Below, piece after piece: positions 1 to 9,988 of a DNA stretch of 60,000 nt; positions within the stretch are counted from its first letter, which is position 1, and each line of letters opens with the position of its first letter. The notes under the pieces were generated by a model. The model made no database searches and was not told the origin of the DNA. It was given only the letters and a program-made list of their open reading frames with translations. Source of the DNA: Nymphaea colorata. Lineage: Eukaryota > Streptophyta > Magnoliopsida > Nymphaeales > Nymphaeaceae. A program made the translations under genes and the position numbers. Location: NCBI RefSeq assembly GCF_008831285.2, contig NC_045141.1, forward strand, positions 20,520,848 to 20,580,847, in the 5' to 3' direction.

Positions 1-140
1 TCGGCTGTTCTGATTGTAGTTATCTACGCAAAATCTATCTTTCAAATGTGAATTTAAACCTCCTCACTTAGATACAGTTTTCTCATTTAAATGCAATACG
101 TGAACATCAAATTAAGCACAAAAGGCCAAGGCCAACGTCC

Positions 141-150
141 CTATATATAG
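141..150 (+). promoter_or_regulatory. TATA box before polygalacturonase remnant
   Basis: The motif CTATATATAG lies 87 bases upstream of the ATG of the polygalacturonase remnant, a normal plant spacing for a TATA box and short leader. It suggests that the broken exon kept its own core promoter. That it is still active is inference. Confidence 0.5.
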
Positions 151-236
151 ATTAAGCTACGGGAAGCCTCCCCATCAACATTCACAAACTAGCTATCTAG
201 AAAGACGACATTTCTATTTGCACTCTTCTTGCTACC

Positions 237-395
237 ATGGGGACTACTCCTGCAACTACCATCCTCATGGCCCTTCTCCTTCCTTCGGTGCTTCTCCAAT
301 CAGTTACTAGAGCAGATAAGACCTTCAACGTTCTGAGCTACGGTGCTAAGGTCGATGCAGAGACCGACGACAGTCCTGCGTTTTTCAAGGCGTGA
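237..395 (+). pseudogene. Polygalacturonase (GH28), 5' fragment only
   Basis: The reading frame opens at an ATG in the context ACCATGG and gives 52 residues before a TGA. Residues 1 to about 26 form a hydrophobic secretory signal peptide ending near TRA. Then comes the conserved start of plant polygalacturonases: FNVLSYGAKVDAETDDSPAF, matching the family pattern of FNV-x-x-YGA-x-x-DG-x-TDDS-x-AF. Intact relatives are about 390 residues long and secreted to the wall, where they hydrolyse pectic homogalacturonan. Here the frame stops right after FFKA, where the family usually has a tryptophan (the codon reads TGA, then unrelated sequence). No NTD, DD, GHG or RIK catalytic motif follows in any frame nearby, so the rest of the gene is gone. 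Signal peptide and GH28 start are seen; loss of function is inferred. Confidence 0.75.
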
Positions 396-614
396 TTGGC
401 CATTTACACATGGACCAGAGAATTACTTGCTATGTTTTTTTATAAAGAGGCATTTGGTTTCCCAACTACGATTTTTATTTCTTAACTCTTTCATAATCAT
501 TGATCTATTCATCGTCCAAAATTATGGACCAACACAATGCATGATCACAAATGATGGCTTGTGAATAGCAAGTCTCTGGCATTCAGTGCATGCAATTTTC
601 CAACAGCTGTCTCA

Positions 615-1480
615 AATGTTATGTTGTACAAGTGAGTTTAATGTCTTTTCATTAAACGTGCATGATTTTTTACCATGGAAGGCCACCACGAGTCTTGGTT
701 ACACAATGCATAAGACGAGTTTAAATAATTAAAGTTCCTATAATCTTGGCAACGATAAACATGAGAATATGATTTTTGTGGAACGATTTTCTTTTTCCTT
801 TATCATTAATTTTGATTGATGTTGCTGGGATTCTTTCCTTGAATCTCTCTAGAACGGCTGCCTTCCAATCTTATTGTTAACATCCTCCCTTAAACTGGAC
901 GATAGATCTAAAATCCAAATTTGTTGTAGAACTTTGTAAAAGGTGAACATGCCATCTATTTGGTAGTGATTCAATGAACCCAAATTTGCTTCATGAAGTT
1001 TTTTGTGAAGGTAAATCGTGGTTTGACAGTGATTCAGAAAACCCAAGTTTGATTCCTCGAGATTTTCTTCACAGGAACGAGTCTTCGCTTTGGAGAAGAA
1101 GGCAACAATGTATCGGTCGTCTGCAGGCCACCTATGGGCTTGCTTCTTCTTCGTCAAGCATTCTGCTTTGATACTAAGTTAAAAAATAAAGAAGAAACAA
1201 AACAAATAAAAACTAACAATAAAAAGATTCTTTCCATTGAACGTGCATAGTTTTTCACCATAGAAGGCCACCATGACTCCATGAGCCTTTGTTACACAAT
1301 GCATAGAACGAGCTTAAATAGTTGAAGTTCCTATAATCTTGGTAACGATAAACATGGAAAACTAAATCTGATTTTTGTGGAAAGATTTTCTTTTTCCTTT
1401 ATCATTAATTTTGATTGATCTTACTGAAATTATTTCCTGAATTTCTCTAGAACAGTTGCCTTTCAACCATATTGTTAACA
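615..1480 (-). mobile_element. Miniature copia-like (TRIM-type) LTR retrotransposon
   Basis: Read on the minus strand, an LTR of about 300 bases (1480 down to 1177) starts with TGTTAACA. It is followed by a primer-binding site at 1176-1165 matching the initiator-methionine tRNA site TGGTATCAGAGC at 10 of 12 bases. A 290-base interior comes next, then a polypurine tract AAGGGAGGA (891-883). A second LTR copy starts TGTTAACA at 882 and runs to about 615. LTRs of 265-300 bases and an interior under 300 bases, without protease, integrase or reverse transcriptase, fit the TRIM class of non-autonomous elements. The interior carries an open frame of 102 codons (1157-849) with an imperfect internal duplication (NLGFLNH / NLGSLNH); I do not recognise a function. 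The outer boundary at 615 is approximate. Confidence 0.6.
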
Positions 1481-1631
1481 CTATAATCTTGGCAACCATA
1501 AACATGGAAAACAATATCTGATTTTTATAAAAAGATTTTCTTTTTCCTTTATCATTAATTTTGATTGATCTTGCTGATATTCTTTCCTTGAATTTCTTTA
1601 AAACGGTTGCCTTTCAACCATATCGTTGACA
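1481..1631 (-). repeat. Third, truncated LTR copy of the miniature element
   Basis: This stretch repeats the distal half of the LTR directly beside it, including the blocks TATAATCTTGG, CTTTTTCCTTTATCATTAAT and TTGCCTTTCAACCATAT. It ends at TGTCAACG read on the minus strand. It abuts the 5' LTR without spacer. Tandem LTR-sharing arrays are known for TRIM elements and can arise by unequal recombination; that origin is inferred. Confidence 0.6.
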
Positions 1632-2878
1632 AAACGAGGCAAGGGTAGCAGAAGAACAAACACGACAACATATAAGTAACTTGCTAAGGGATGCATAGAG
1701 GAGCCTTAACACAGAGCTGCTCTTGGCTCAGCAGCAACAACAACATACCACCTTCTCTCGTTCCTTCATGAATGCGAATCTCAACATTGCGAGTGTCTCC
1801 CAGTGCATGTACGAGTATGAAGATGGGGTCGGTGTCTTAGAGCAAGAGTCCATGGACTGAGTCTACTCTCTCATTGCCAAGCCCATCCAGACTGTCAAAG
1901 CAAACACCAGTCATTGTCCCCCACTCTATCAACCATGTTGGTGCCCATTAACCAAATCCCACTTATGATGATATGTATCATCATGTAATAAATTGGGCAC
2001 AATAATATATTAAATTTAGTTTTTTGTATCTCTCTCTCTCAACACACATATGCACAAGTACGCACGCATTCTTCCTGGTTGCTGGGATGGAGTCTAATTT
2101 TATCTAAATGATAGGTTTGGTAACCAAACTTTTGCAGTTATCACTTCAGCAACTTTATTTGATCCAGTTGTTAGGGGAGGCACATCTATATTCTGGTTTA
2201 ATTTCTGAAAGTGCCTTACAGTTCCCCTTCTGCAAGATCTGAGCTTTTGTGTCTGGAAACTCATATGTCAGAGCTGAAGAAGAGCATATTGATTACTAAA
2301 TTACCGACTCGTTTCATACATTGTTCCCTAGTTATTTTCCGCTCCTTTTTCCATGATCTCTCCCTTGCTTTGCACCAGATTTCTGTGCCACGTTAATATA
2401 TGTAAATTACAATAAAAAGTCTTTACAGTCACATACTTGTTTTAATTCTGCATCATTTCCCATTTGCATGAACGTCGTTTTCGTTCATTTCTGCTTCCTA
2501 AAACTGTCTCTCCCCACAATTTCAGTTTTACTTGTCAAATCCTTTTAATGCTCAAGGAATTCACTCTATTCCCTTCATGCGCTGCCTTCTAATGTTCATG
2601 CATCAACTTATGATTCAGAGATCACTTTTGATATCCTACTAGACACTGTGATATAATGGACTTCTACCTCTTTTTTGATTCAAGAAATGGATGTTTGTGG
2701 AGCAAGTTACAAATTACTTCCTCCTGAAGGGATGTACTGAGACCAGCATCATTTTTTCACCCTTGTGATTACCTTTTACTCTAAGGCCTCATTCGTTTCA
2801 TCAAGTGGGCAAGGAACCAGTGGGTCTCAAAGATCGACCTTGTTTGGTGCAACGCCAAAGTACAATTGCTCCACTCTA

Positions 2879-2892
<14 letters not shown>
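1632..2892. other. Intergenic, no gene recognised
   Basis: Apart from a GT then GA dinucleotide run at its right edge (about 2879-2921), I see no coding similarity, RNA gene or clear element here. The only open frame over 60 codons (2211-2396) has no recognisable motif. Confidence 0.5.
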
Positions 2893-2923
<31 letters not shown>

Positions 2924-4730
2924 TCTTAGGTGTGACGGTATCTCTTGTAATAGAAACTTAGGCTGGTTCCCACCTGGACCTTGCATCAGTTTTAGTTGTA
3001 TTTGGCATCATGTATATTGTGTGTGATAGGGATGTCAAAAGATTAGATTCAAATTGAATATACTTTTAACTATATCCATTTTCTTGAAGACTCACATATT
3101 CAGATTCGAATTCAGATGAAAAAAAGTTATGTCCAGATCCGAATTCGCAATTTGATTTCACGATCTAAATCTGACATTTGTATTCGCATCTGAATCTGCA
3201 TCCAAATTTTAAACTAAACGCAGCTGATTTTCAAAATGTAAGGGCACCGGATGTATGGGATCTGCCTCTGGCTTTTGCACTCACTCTGCTTGAACGTGTG
3301 ATGTTTTGACGAATCTGTCTCAGCTGCTCGGAATTTGTAAAAGACAACAACTGAAGCTTAGAACTTGCGCATAATGAATGATGGGGCAAGTTTTCAACTG
3401 CCCACTTGCTTTTTTGTCCGTCGTCGTCTCTATCTCACTTTCTGCTCCCATTACTACTATCCGAAACTGTAGTCCGAGAACATTACTGCTTCGGCCTGCG
3501 ATGTGAAGAAGCTTGTCTGTCTATGTAAAGGGCCTAATATCTCCATGGCATATTAAATGTGCAGAGGTGTTCCATGGTATCTACTGTCAGACAAGTATCT
3601 GAATCTCGCGAAGTGTAGTTGGGGTGCAGTAAATTCGAAGTTCATCAGCCTTTTCAATTTTTATTGATTTTCACTTTCGCAATGATTTTAACACAAGATT
3701 TGCTATGCAGCATTGTGCATTTGACTTACAAGAATGGGTTATGCACTCCTCATGTCACAGCATTTATAATTAAAACCATAAAACTTTGTTCTCACTCTCT
3801 CTCACAGACACGCAAACACAGATAGAAACACATATAAACGGTTCATCCGATACAACTTTACGATTAACTCAGTTGCTAGTTCATACGCATAATTTGTGTT
3901 TTAAATTCAAAGCATTAGTTGTTAACAAACTTTTCTAAATAGCAGTTTTACTTTCAAGGAAGATCCTTTTATTCGTGCTTGTTTACATTTCAGGCCATTT
4001 TTCGAAGTCTTTAAGTTGTCATATTTCTTAATTTATACAACTGCAATAAACCGAATCTGTAACATGGCATTTTGGTCATGAAATAATGTTCTCGTAACAA
4101 CTCGTGTCACATAAATTTATTCCTAATCTATTACATGAGAAACACATATTAAATTAACCCTTTTTTAGTGTAATAATTTTTTTTTACAGTAATGGGAAAA
4201 CGAACATCTTTGATAACATAAATGTTTTACTAGAACAAAAATGATTCACGAAACAACCATGAATGTGGACTTGTTTTATGGTAAAAACATTCTAGAATGT
4301 TCATATGCTTTTTAAAATATATTTTAGTAAGAATTTAAGAGATCTAGTTTGTCGTCCCTCTCTCATCACCGAGAGACAAAAACCAGTCCACCTAGTGCAC
4401 TTTTTTTCCCTAAACATTCCTCAATACCATCAAGATATCACTCTCCAAAAATTGAACCGAGAACGTGACTAAGATACACCAACTGGTTGTGCTAGAGAGA
4501 GAGAGAAAGGGATCGAGAGAGAGAGAGAGAGAGAGAGAGATTAGTAGGCAGGTGAGGTTGACCCATAAAAAACCACCTTGACTGTTGATCTTTTCAAAAT
4601 GAAAGGACAGAGGAAATTGATGAGAAGTGCTATATATTTATTTATTTTAGAGTGTGATATCTCAATGGCCCATGCATTAATTCTTTAAGATAATTCAGTT
4701 GGGGCTGCACCAACCCTCTTAATTAAAGGT
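2893..4730 (+). repeat. Left arm of a large inverted repeat
   Basis: This arm of about 1.84 kb recurs in reverse complement at 8131-9988. Landmarks shared in the same order are GGTTCTTAGGTGTGAC at the outer edge, an AGGGATGTCAAAAGATTAGA segment, a stretch encoding LTYKNGLCTPHVTAF, a cluster of alternating TTTATTCGT and AGGCCATTTTTCG blocks, a tRNA-like segment with TTGAACCGAG, a GA microsatellite (4497-4541), and CACCAACCCTCTTAATTAA at the inner edge. Compared by eye, most bases match, with scattered substitutions and small indels. The arm itself encodes no recognisable protein. It may be one copy of a non-autonomous element present twice in opposite orientation, or one arm of a foldback element. 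Confidence 0.85.
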
Positions 4731-5679
4731 ATCACGTGTATAGGGTTGAGTGGTGGCCTGAAGTTTATATGGTGACAAGGAAGAAGGAAAGATTTTGGCA
4801 ACATTTCTTCCGGCTTTCTGCCTGTCACGTTCGCTTGAAATGTCAGCATTTACTGTGATTCTTCTAGGATAACATTGAGTAAAAGATAACTTGAAAAAAC
4901 CCTTGTGCTGTCTGGGACTGTTTACTTAAAGAGGCACCTTTCACGCTTCAAATTTCTTTACCTGCAGTTAACTGCAGGTTTTTAACCATATCAATTTTTT
5001 GAGATTTTGTTCATGGTTCAGTTTCCAATCGAATGAAGAGAAGTACACTATAATGATTTTACACCAAATCCCAACTACACTACAATATGTTTAACCCACT
5101 TTCACAATGTTCAAATTTTGGACATATGATATTAGTTTACTGATAGATCTGATGCCCAAATCCGAATCTGATAAGATATTTATTTAATTTTGAATCCGAA
5201 TGTGGCAGGAGGACGCTTTTTCTTAAGTTGGATTCCAGTCCATTTCTTGATAGGATGTTAAATTTTGTTTCATATCCAATTTCTTTTCTTTTGAAGCAGT
5301 TTGGTCAGACATGAGATCCAAATCAGACTTATTGACGTGCCTACCCTCCTGCCATAACACATGCGGCTGCTGGTGAGTCGGGGTACGTAGGCCGACCCTT
5401 GGGCCAGAAAACTCAAATGCCTGATAAGTGTAGACCCCGGGTCCCATAGACAGACCTGCTCATATTTGCAGAAGTAATTAATTAAATGGATTAATTTTTC
5501 TGCTCCATTGTGGGCAGCCTATTACATATCGGTTAAATCTCACGCGCACACACATGCACTGATGCACACACATATATATAAATGTAAGTGCCCCTCAAGC
5601 AAATATATCTGGCTCTGCCACAGTTAGCAGCTGATCTACAGCTAATTGGCCAATGGACAAGGCCAAGGGTGGGCCAAGG
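4731..5679. other. Intergenic inside inverted-repeat centre
   Basis: No gene is recognised. The segment around 5140-5215 belongs to the GAATC-rich family (alternating AATCCGAATCTGAT words) that recurs at 3028-3225, 9690-9880, 26430-26830 and 54990-55105. Confidence 0.4.
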
Positions 5680-5860
5680 GGGGCAGCATGGGCCCTGGCT
5701 CCACATCGATTTTTCTTTTTTAAAAAACTTTACATTTAAATTTTAGAAAATTTTACTTGTCCTATATAAAAATTTTGAAAAATAATATTTTTTCCTGTGT
5801 CAAAATTTAATAACTTTAATTCATCCTATTCATAGAAAAATTTCTATCTTCACCCTAGAC
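5680..5860 (+). repeat. Dispersed AT-rich repeat, copy A
   Basis: The segment running from GGGCCCTGGCTCC through ACTTGTCCTATATAAAAATT to AGAAAAATTTCTATC is related to a reverse-complement copy at 38115-38300 and a direct copy at 52490-52655. All three keep the order: GC-rich head, T-rich run, ACTTGT-CCTATATAAAAATTTT, then CAAAATTTAA. It looks like the remnant tail of one repeat family; the class is unknown. Confidence 0.6.
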
Positions 5861-5869
5861 AAGGCACAG

Positions 5870-5974
5870 CCTTTCTTAGGCCATCAACAGAAGCATTACT
5901 GCAGCCTTTCTTAGGCCATCATCAGAAGCATTACTGCAGCCTTTCTTAGGCCATCATCAGAAGCATTACTGCGG
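5870..5974 (+). repeat. Three 35-bp tandem repeats
   Basis: Three head-to-tail copies start at 5870, 5905 and 5940 with the unit beginning CCTTTCTTAGGCCATCA and ending CATTACTGCAG. Only one or two bases differ among them, which points to recent local duplication. No function is seen. Confidence 0.9.
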
Positions 5975-6329
5975 TGAAAGGTCTGGGTTGTGGTTATGGA
6001 TGTGGCTACGGCCCCGCGCATCCAGCACTGCTGGTATCTAGAATAATATTTGAGCAGCAAGTAAGAAAGAATCGTCGTTTCCAGGTGGTCCTTAATTATG
6101 GACCATGCATGCTAGGTCATCTAGCAGCTTGTTTTTGGACACATTGCTTTGTTCTGGTTCACACACACGGCGTCGAAGTTAGTTACGTCTTCAATCATCT
6201 CTCGTCCCTTCCCTCTCACATTCATACCTTATTATTTCATACCTTCATGTTTCGAGGTAAGCGAGTAAATTTTGTAATGGGCCACAAAACACGACCTAGA
6301 AACTGTGTCAAGAGCTGAGCATTACACAT

Positions 6330-6353
6330 AACGTTCATAATATTATGAACGTT
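6330..6353. repeat. Perfect 24-base palindrome
   Basis: AACGTTCATAAT is followed directly by its exact reverse complement, so the two halves can form a hairpin or a cruciform without loop. It lies about 40 bases before the copia LTR. No role is evident. Confidence 0.7.
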
Positions 6354-6391
6354 GACATGAGGAATGGACACATGTGCGTTGGCATGAGAAA

Positions 6392-6677
6392 TGTTGGGAT
6401 GAGAAGTGGACACACGTGATATCCTCCATCAACACATTGCACGCAAGGAAATCCTTGAAAATAGAAAGAGATAATTGATGGTTGCCATTCTCAACTTTGT
6501 AGACGTTAATCTTGTAAACGTTAAAAATTCAAGTGTATATATTGTTTTGTAAGCCCTTTCAAATGTGTTAACAAATAAAGAAGATTTAGTATTTTTTTCA
6601 TTGCAACTTTAGTTCCCTCGTGATGCTCAACTTCTAACATGGTATTTTAGTTCCCTCGTGATGCTCAACTTCTAACA
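6392..6677 (+). mobile_element. Copia-type 5' LTR with PBS
   Basis: The stretch begins TGTTGGGATGAG and ends CTTCTAACA, the TG...CA limits of an LTR. It is followed at 6678-6688 by TGGTATCAGAG, the primer-binding site for initiator-methionine tRNA used by most plant copia elements, and then by gag. The last 38 bases of the LTR plus the start of the PBS (unit from TAGTTCCCTCG to the ATGGTAT edge) are duplicated in tandem at 6610 and 6648. No matching 3' LTR is present, so the element is truncated. Confidence 0.65.
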
Positions 6678-6697
6678 TGGTATCAGAGTTTTGAAGC

Positions 6698-7036
6698 ATG
6701 AACAACGAAGGAGCAAAATTGAGCGATGCACTCCATGGCGACTCCACTGGTTCAGATCCATACCAGGTGATGTCTAATCTTTATTACATTCACCATTCAG
6801 ATAATCTTGGAAATATGTTGGTGTCGCAACCTCTCAATGAGGATAGTTATGGTACATGGAGTAGGGTTATGTCTATGGCTATTTCAGCAAAAAACAAGAC
6901 TGGTTTCATCGATGGTTCAATTATTGAACCTATGAAAACGGACCCATTGTATCTTCCTTGGGTTTGATGTAACCGTATTGTATTATCGTGGATTTTGAAT
7001 TTAATTAGCAAAGATATTGCAAGTAGCGTTATTTAG
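6698..7036 (+). pseudogene. Copia gag N-terminus, broken
   Basis: The 89-codon frame starting at 6698 has the typical opening of plant copia gag (Retrotran_gag_3 / UBN2 type): HHSDNLGNMLVSQPLN, then DSYGTWSRVMSMAISAKNKT and GFIDGSI. The frame meets TGA at 6965, but the same reading continues with IVLSWILN and SKDIASSVI, matching the family, before a further TAG near 7034. Capsid-like remainder, zinc knuckle, protease, integrase and reverse transcriptase are absent. The homology is clear; the element cannot be autonomous. Confidence 0.8.
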
Positions 7037-7509
7037 TTCTTCCTCGGGCATAAATTTATCTCTTGCTTTACTTATTGATGCTCATGTTAATCGCCAAAAA
7101 TACTGCAGCTTATGGCTTGATTCATGGTTATAAATTGTAATATCCAAATTTTCCTAGTTGTACTCTTCCTTTCTTTTCTTATTGAAACTGGAAAAGTTTC
7201 AGGGGAACTGGGTTTATTGGCACATTATCTCTGGTCTACAAATGTCGTCCATTATTCATCTGAACTAATTTGTCTTTGGCCTCTTTTTGCTTCTCTATGT
7301 GAGTATCAATTTTAAAACTCATGTAACTTTGTTACATGTAGTTGCAACAAACATTTAATGATGCCTTCCTTGCTTTGGAACTTGTTGAACAAGAATTTGA
7401 AGTTAGCTAAAATTGGAAGTATTAAACATGATAGATGCTCCACACATTTCCTACAGAAGCACACTTGCTTTGCTTGGTATTCATGTACTGATTTGGGTCC
7501 TATTTGCAG

Positions 7510-7882
7510 TATGAATTGCTTTGATGAAATGATGGATTTTGGCTGTCCTCAGTATACTGAGGCAAAGATTCTTAGTGAGTTTATCAAAACAGATGTTTAT
7601 AGGATGGAAGTCATGCAACGCCCTTCCATGGCTGTCACTAATGCTGTATCATGGCGCAGTGAGGGAATAAGATACAAGAAAAATGAAGTGGGTCTAATTT
7701 TTATTTCCTGTATGAGTGTTTGTTTAAATTTGATTAGTGATACTATATTTTAAGCTCTTAGAGCCTATCACATTTCAGGTGTTTTTGGATGTGGTGGAAA
7801 GTGTGAACATACTTGTAAATAGCAATGGCCAGATTATTCCATCTGATGTTGTTGGTGCCTTGAAAATGAGAACATATTTGAG
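7510..7882 (+). pseudogene. AP-1 complex mu-adaptin, two-exon fragment
   Basis: Two blocks match the middle of plant AP-1 mu subunits, medium chains of the clathrin adaptor at the trans-Golgi network and endosomes. Block one (7510-7687) encodes YTEAKILSEFIKTDVYRMEV and then AVTNAVSWRSEGIRYKKNE. Block two (7779-7882) encodes VFLDVVESVNILVNSNG and DVVGALKMRTYL. They are separated by a 91-base intron with GTGGGT and TTTCAG ends, and flanked by a TTGCAG acceptor and a GTATAT donor. So this is a genomic fragment, not a reverse-transcribed copy. One extra T near 7523 breaks the frame in what should be YELLDE. Intact proteins have about 430 residues; most of the N-terminal longin-like part and the C-terminal mu-homology domain are missing. 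Confidence 0.85.
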
Positions 7883-7929
7883 GTATATCATTCCCTTGTT
7901 TGGTGTCGTTATTTCTCTATAATTTCTGT

Positions 7930-8127
7930 AAATCTGAAAAAATGTTTCCGAATTAATTTTCTGAAAATCTGGAAATATATTTCTTTTTCATCAAACATAG
8001 AAATATATTTCTGAAAATATATTTCTCAGTCATCACACACACCAAAATTGGAATCGAAAAGATTTTTCTCATTCATTTTTTACAGGAAATATATTTCCAA
8101 TTCCACATTTCCAGGCCATCAAACGGC
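7930..8127. repeat. MITE-like end segment
   Basis: The sequence carries several near-palindromic GGAAATATATTTCC-type words and ends CCATCAAACGGCCCC next to TTAA. Such ends (GGGGCCGTTTGATGG in reverse) are typical of small hAT- or Harbinger-like MITEs. The partner end to the left was not found, so the limits and class are uncertain. Confidence 0.4.
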
Positions 8128-8130
8128 CCC

Positions 8131-8497
8131 TTAATTAAGAGGGTTGGTGCAGCCCCAAGTGAATTATCTTAGCGAATTAATCCATGGGGCATTGACATAT
8201 CACACTCTAAAATAAATAAATAAATAGATAGCACTTCTCATTAATTTTCTCTGTCCTTTCATATTGAAAATATCAACAGTCAAGGTGATTTTTTATGGGT
8301 CATGTTCACCTACCTACTAATCTCTCTCTCTCTCTCTCTCTCTCGGTAGCACAACAGGTCTTATTATAGTTATGTCTTCGGTTCAATTATTGAAGGGTGC
8401 TATCTTGATGGTATTGAGAAATGTTGAGCTAAAAAATAAAGGTGTCTTTGGTGGACTGGTTTTTGTCCCTCTTTTTTCCCCTATCTTTTCTCTCTTG

Positions 8498-8532
<35 letters not shown>

Positions 8533-9988
8533 AATTGGTTTATACTAGGTCGGGGATGACAAACCAGACCTCTTAAATTCTTATTAAAAAGTATTTTAAA
8601 AAACACATGAACATTCTATAATGTTTTTACCGTAAAACAAGTCTACATTCATGGTTGTTTCGTGAATCACTTTGTTCTAGTAAAACATTTATGTCATGAG
8701 AGATGTTCGCTTTCCCATTACTGTAAAAAAAAATTATTAGACTAAAAAAGGGTTAATTTAATATGTGTTTCTCATGTAATAGAATAGGAATAAATTTATG
8801 TGACACGAGTTGTTAATTTCAATGACCAAAATGCCATGTTACAGATTCGATTTATTGCAGTTATATAAATTAAGAAATATAACAAGTTAAAGACTTCGAA
8901 AAATGGCCTGAAGAATAAACAACAACGAATAAAAGGATCTTCCTTGAAAGTAAAACTGCTATTTAGAAAAGTTTGATAACAACTAATGCTTTGAGTTTAG
9001 AAAACAGATTATACGTATGAACTAGCAACTGAGTTAATCGGCAAGTTATATCGGATGAACCGTTTATATGTGTCTCTATCTGTGTATGCGTGTGTGTGAG
9101 AGAGACAGAGTGAGAAGAAAGTTTGACGGTTTTAATGATAAATGCTGTGACATGAGGAGTGCACAACCCATTCTTATATGTCAAATGCACAATGCTGCAT
9201 ATCAAATCTTGTGTTAAAATCATTGGGAAATTGAAAACCAATAAAAGTTGAAAAGGCTAATGAACTTCGAATTTACTGCACCCCAACTACAGTTCGCGAG
9301 ATTCAAATACTTGTCTGACAGTTGATACCACGGAGCACCTCTGCACATTTAATATGCCATGGAGATAGTAGGCCCTTTACATAGACAGACAAGCTTCTTC
9401 ACATCGCAGGCCGAAACAGTAATGGCCTCGGACTACAGTTTCGGATGGTAATAATGGGAGCAGAAAGTGAGATAGAAACGACGACGGACAAAAAAACAAG
9501 TGGGCAGTTGAAAAATGGCCCCATCATTCATTATGGGGAAGTTATAAGCTTCAGTTGTTGTCTTTACAAATTCCGAGCAGGTGAGACAGATTCGTCAAAA
9601 CATCACACGCTCGAGCAGAGTGAGTGCAAAAGCCAGAGGCAGATCCCATACATCCGATACATTTTGAAAACAAGCTGCGTTTAGTTTAAAATTTGGATGC
9701 AGATTCAGATGCGAATACAAATGTCAAATTTAGATTGTGAAATCAGATTGCGAATTCAAATCTGGATATAACTTTTTTTCATCTGGATTTGAATCTGAAT
9801 ATGTGAGTGTTCAAGAAAATAGATATAGTTAAAAGTATATTCAATTTGAATCTAATCTTTTCACATCCCTATCTACATGATGCCAAATACAACCAAAACT
9901 GATGCAAGGTCTAGCTGGGAACCAGCCCAAGTTTCTATTACAAGAGATACCGTCACACCTAAGAACCTCTCTCTCTCTCTCTCTCTCT
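8131..9988 (-). repeat. Right arm of the large inverted repeat
   Basis: This is the reverse-complement partner of 2893-4730 with the same landmarks in mirror order. It starts TTAATTAAGAGGGTTGGTG and ends CACACCTAAGAACC followed by a CT run. It includes an extra TA microsatellite (8500-8529), and where the left arm has a GA run it has a CT run (8322-8344). The 92-codon minus-strand frame at 9241-8963 is the counterpart of the left-arm frame and is not a recognisable gene. Confidence 0.85.
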
